Part shown: piece by piece, positions 62,980 to 64,000 of the stretch
Layout: every line of letters starts with the position of its first letter
How positions within the stretch are numbered: the stretch's first letter is position 1
NCBI RefSeq assembly: GCF_910596095.1
Contig: NC_056546.1
Location: forward strand, 17,322,425 to 17,386,424
Source: Thunnus maccoyii
Taxonomy: Eukaryota; Chordata; Actinopteri; Scombriformes; Scombridae
DNA length: 64,000 bases
Direction: 5' to 3'
Position numbers and translations under genes: made by a program
The notes under the pieces: generated by a model
Seen by the model: the letters and a program-made list of their open reading frames with translations, nothing else
The model's database searches: none
What the model was told of the DNA's origin: nothing

Positions 62980-63933
62980 TTAAGTGTCCTTTTTAAAACG
63001 TAGGACTACTACATGTCTCTGAAGTCCTTCTTCACTATCCCACAGGTGATCCATGGAGAAAATACCCCTCTCCTCCACAAACGTCTCAAACAGGTGCAGC
63101 CCACCACCTACACCAAAGTAGTGGGATTTGGTGGCGAGGTAGACCAGTCCGTCTGCTGCCAGCAGTTTGCGAAGGGCCTCATGTAGAGCAGGGTAGTATG
63201 CGGTGTTGTAGATAGTCTCTGACGTGAAGATGATGTCGTATTTTGGTGGCGGGTCTTTCTTTAGAACCAGAGTAAGAAATGTGCTCCAGTCACCAGAGAA
63301 GAAATGGCACCTGGCTAGTAGTGGATGCAGGGATGGGTCAACAGCTCTTTTCTTAGGAGGTGGGTTGCCTTCTTTTAGTTCTTCTTTCGCCTTTGTTTTA
63401 CAAGAATCCACCTCCTGGATTTTTCCTTTTCCCCTCCCTTCTATGTCATCTTCGCTGTCAACATCATCCTCTTGGCAGTTTAGTATTACATTTGGCACTG
63501 TGAGCTGTTCAATAACTGTACTGTTATAGTCTTGGAAGTGGACCTGCCTGGCTCCTCTCTTCAGAGCCAATATCCCCAGCAGCCCCGCACCGCAGCCCAA
63601 ATCCAAAACCGCCTTCCCCCCAAAGGTCTCTCCGTCTTTCTCAATCAGCTCCAGAAGGTCGTAAGTGCACTCCCACACCTTCAGCCCTCCCTCGTACAAG
63701 CCAGAGATGAGATCAGACCTCTGCTCCGTAGTGCGGGAAAGAATTTTCTCCTCATCCTCTCTCTCTGACACAGTCTTCTCAAAAATTGTCTCATTGAGGA
63801 AGTGGAGAGGAGGGAGAATTCCAATGGTGACTGTTTCACAGACGACATCCGCAAGGATGAGATGTGGGTCAGGTGGTGGATGGTGCTCTTTGGCCTCTTT
63901 TACTGGCTCTGCTGGTTTGGTATTGTCTTCCGT
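62980..63933 (-). CDS. mettl18: Protein-histidine methyltransferase METTL18, 3' part
   Basis: A SAM-dependent class I methyltransferase; the human enzyme methylates a histidine of ribosomal protein uL3 (RPL3). One exon is in the window, encoding 317 C-terminal residues (human protein about 372). It opens right after an acceptor (TTTTTCAG, AG at 63935-63934); the 5' exon lies off the right edge. The glycine-rich SAM motif VLDLGCGAGLLG is at about 63609-63574. It is preceded by SDLISGLYEGGLKVWECTYD and followed by HFQDYN. Later motifs are FTSETIYN and KSHYFGVGGG, both family hallmarks. An acidic/lysine-rich insertion of about 45 residues sits between the SAM motif and the catalytic core, longer than in human. 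AATAAA on the - strand at 62808-62813 suggests a 3' UTR of about 170-200 bases. Confidence 0.94.
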   Translation of the reverse strand, partial: TEDNTKPAEPVKEAKEHHPPPDPHLILADVVCETVTIGILPPLHFLNETIFEKTVSEREDEEKILSRTTEQRSDLISGLYEGGLKVWECTYDLLELIEKDGETFGGKAVLDLGCGAGLLGILALKRGARQVHFQDYNSTVIEQLTVPNVILNCQEDDVDSEDDIEGRGKGKIQEVDSCKTKAKEELKEGNPPPKKRAVDPSLHPLLARCHFFSGDWSTFLTLVLKKDPPPKYDIIFTSETIYNTAYYPALHEALRKLLAADGLVYLATKSHYFGVGGGLHLFETFVEERGIFSMDHLWDSEEGLQRHVVVLRFKKDT

Positions 63934-64000
63934 CTGAAAAATACAAAGCAGTGTGTACGGTTAGGGAACATATTTTCTAAGTTACAGCCTATGTCTGAAA

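Overview
This is a vertebrate nuclear window, most likely from a spiny-rayed (percomorph) teleost. All six protein genes are intron-containing and have clear human orthologues. Several interspersed repeats look like fish DNA transposons: TTAA-bounded miniature elements and hAT elements, plus a LINE tail. No prokaryotic, viral or CRISPR features were seen. Exon borders below were set by hand from GT/AG sites, reading phase and family protein similarity.

Layout. Three genes lie on the + strand in the left half. They are the 3' part of pprc1 (before base 1 to 8664), the complete oga gene (O-GlcNAcase, 10409-20683) and npm3 (24627-26645). An 8 kb interval (26.7-34.3 kb) has no recognised gene and holds microsatellites, a G-rich tract and a TTAA element. 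The right half is on the - strand: trim8 (42602 to 34871), sufu (56286 to 47349), a mir-146 microRNA gene (mature strand 59583-59605) in the sufu-mettl18 interval, and the 3' part of mettl18 (63933 to 62980, running off the right edge).

The gene set matches the neighbourhood of human 10q24.3, where OGA-NPM3 and SUFU-TRIM8 are tandem pairs and PPRC1 and MIR146B are nearby. Mettl18, which is on human chromosome 1, is the exception. The genes do not form a pathway: pprc1 (mitochondrial biogenesis coactivator), oga (O-GlcNAc removal), npm3 (histone chaperone), trim8 (RING ubiquitin ligase), sufu (Hedgehog repressor), mir-146 (inflammation feedback) and mettl18 (protein-histidine methyltransferase). 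Trim8 and miR-146 both act in NF-kappaB signalling in mammals, and both lie in the sufu neighbourhood here.

The most interesting observations are: (1) the mir-146 hairpin with a plausible two-exon host transcript and an upstream kappaB site; (2) a 2.2 kb hAT-like element in the last pprc1 intron that contains a 257 bp copy of the adjacent pprc1 intron-exon junction, including a duplicate 3' splice site; (3) two candidate ways to make a short OGA isoform from the long intron after exon 12; and (4) a set of TTAA-bounded miniature elements.
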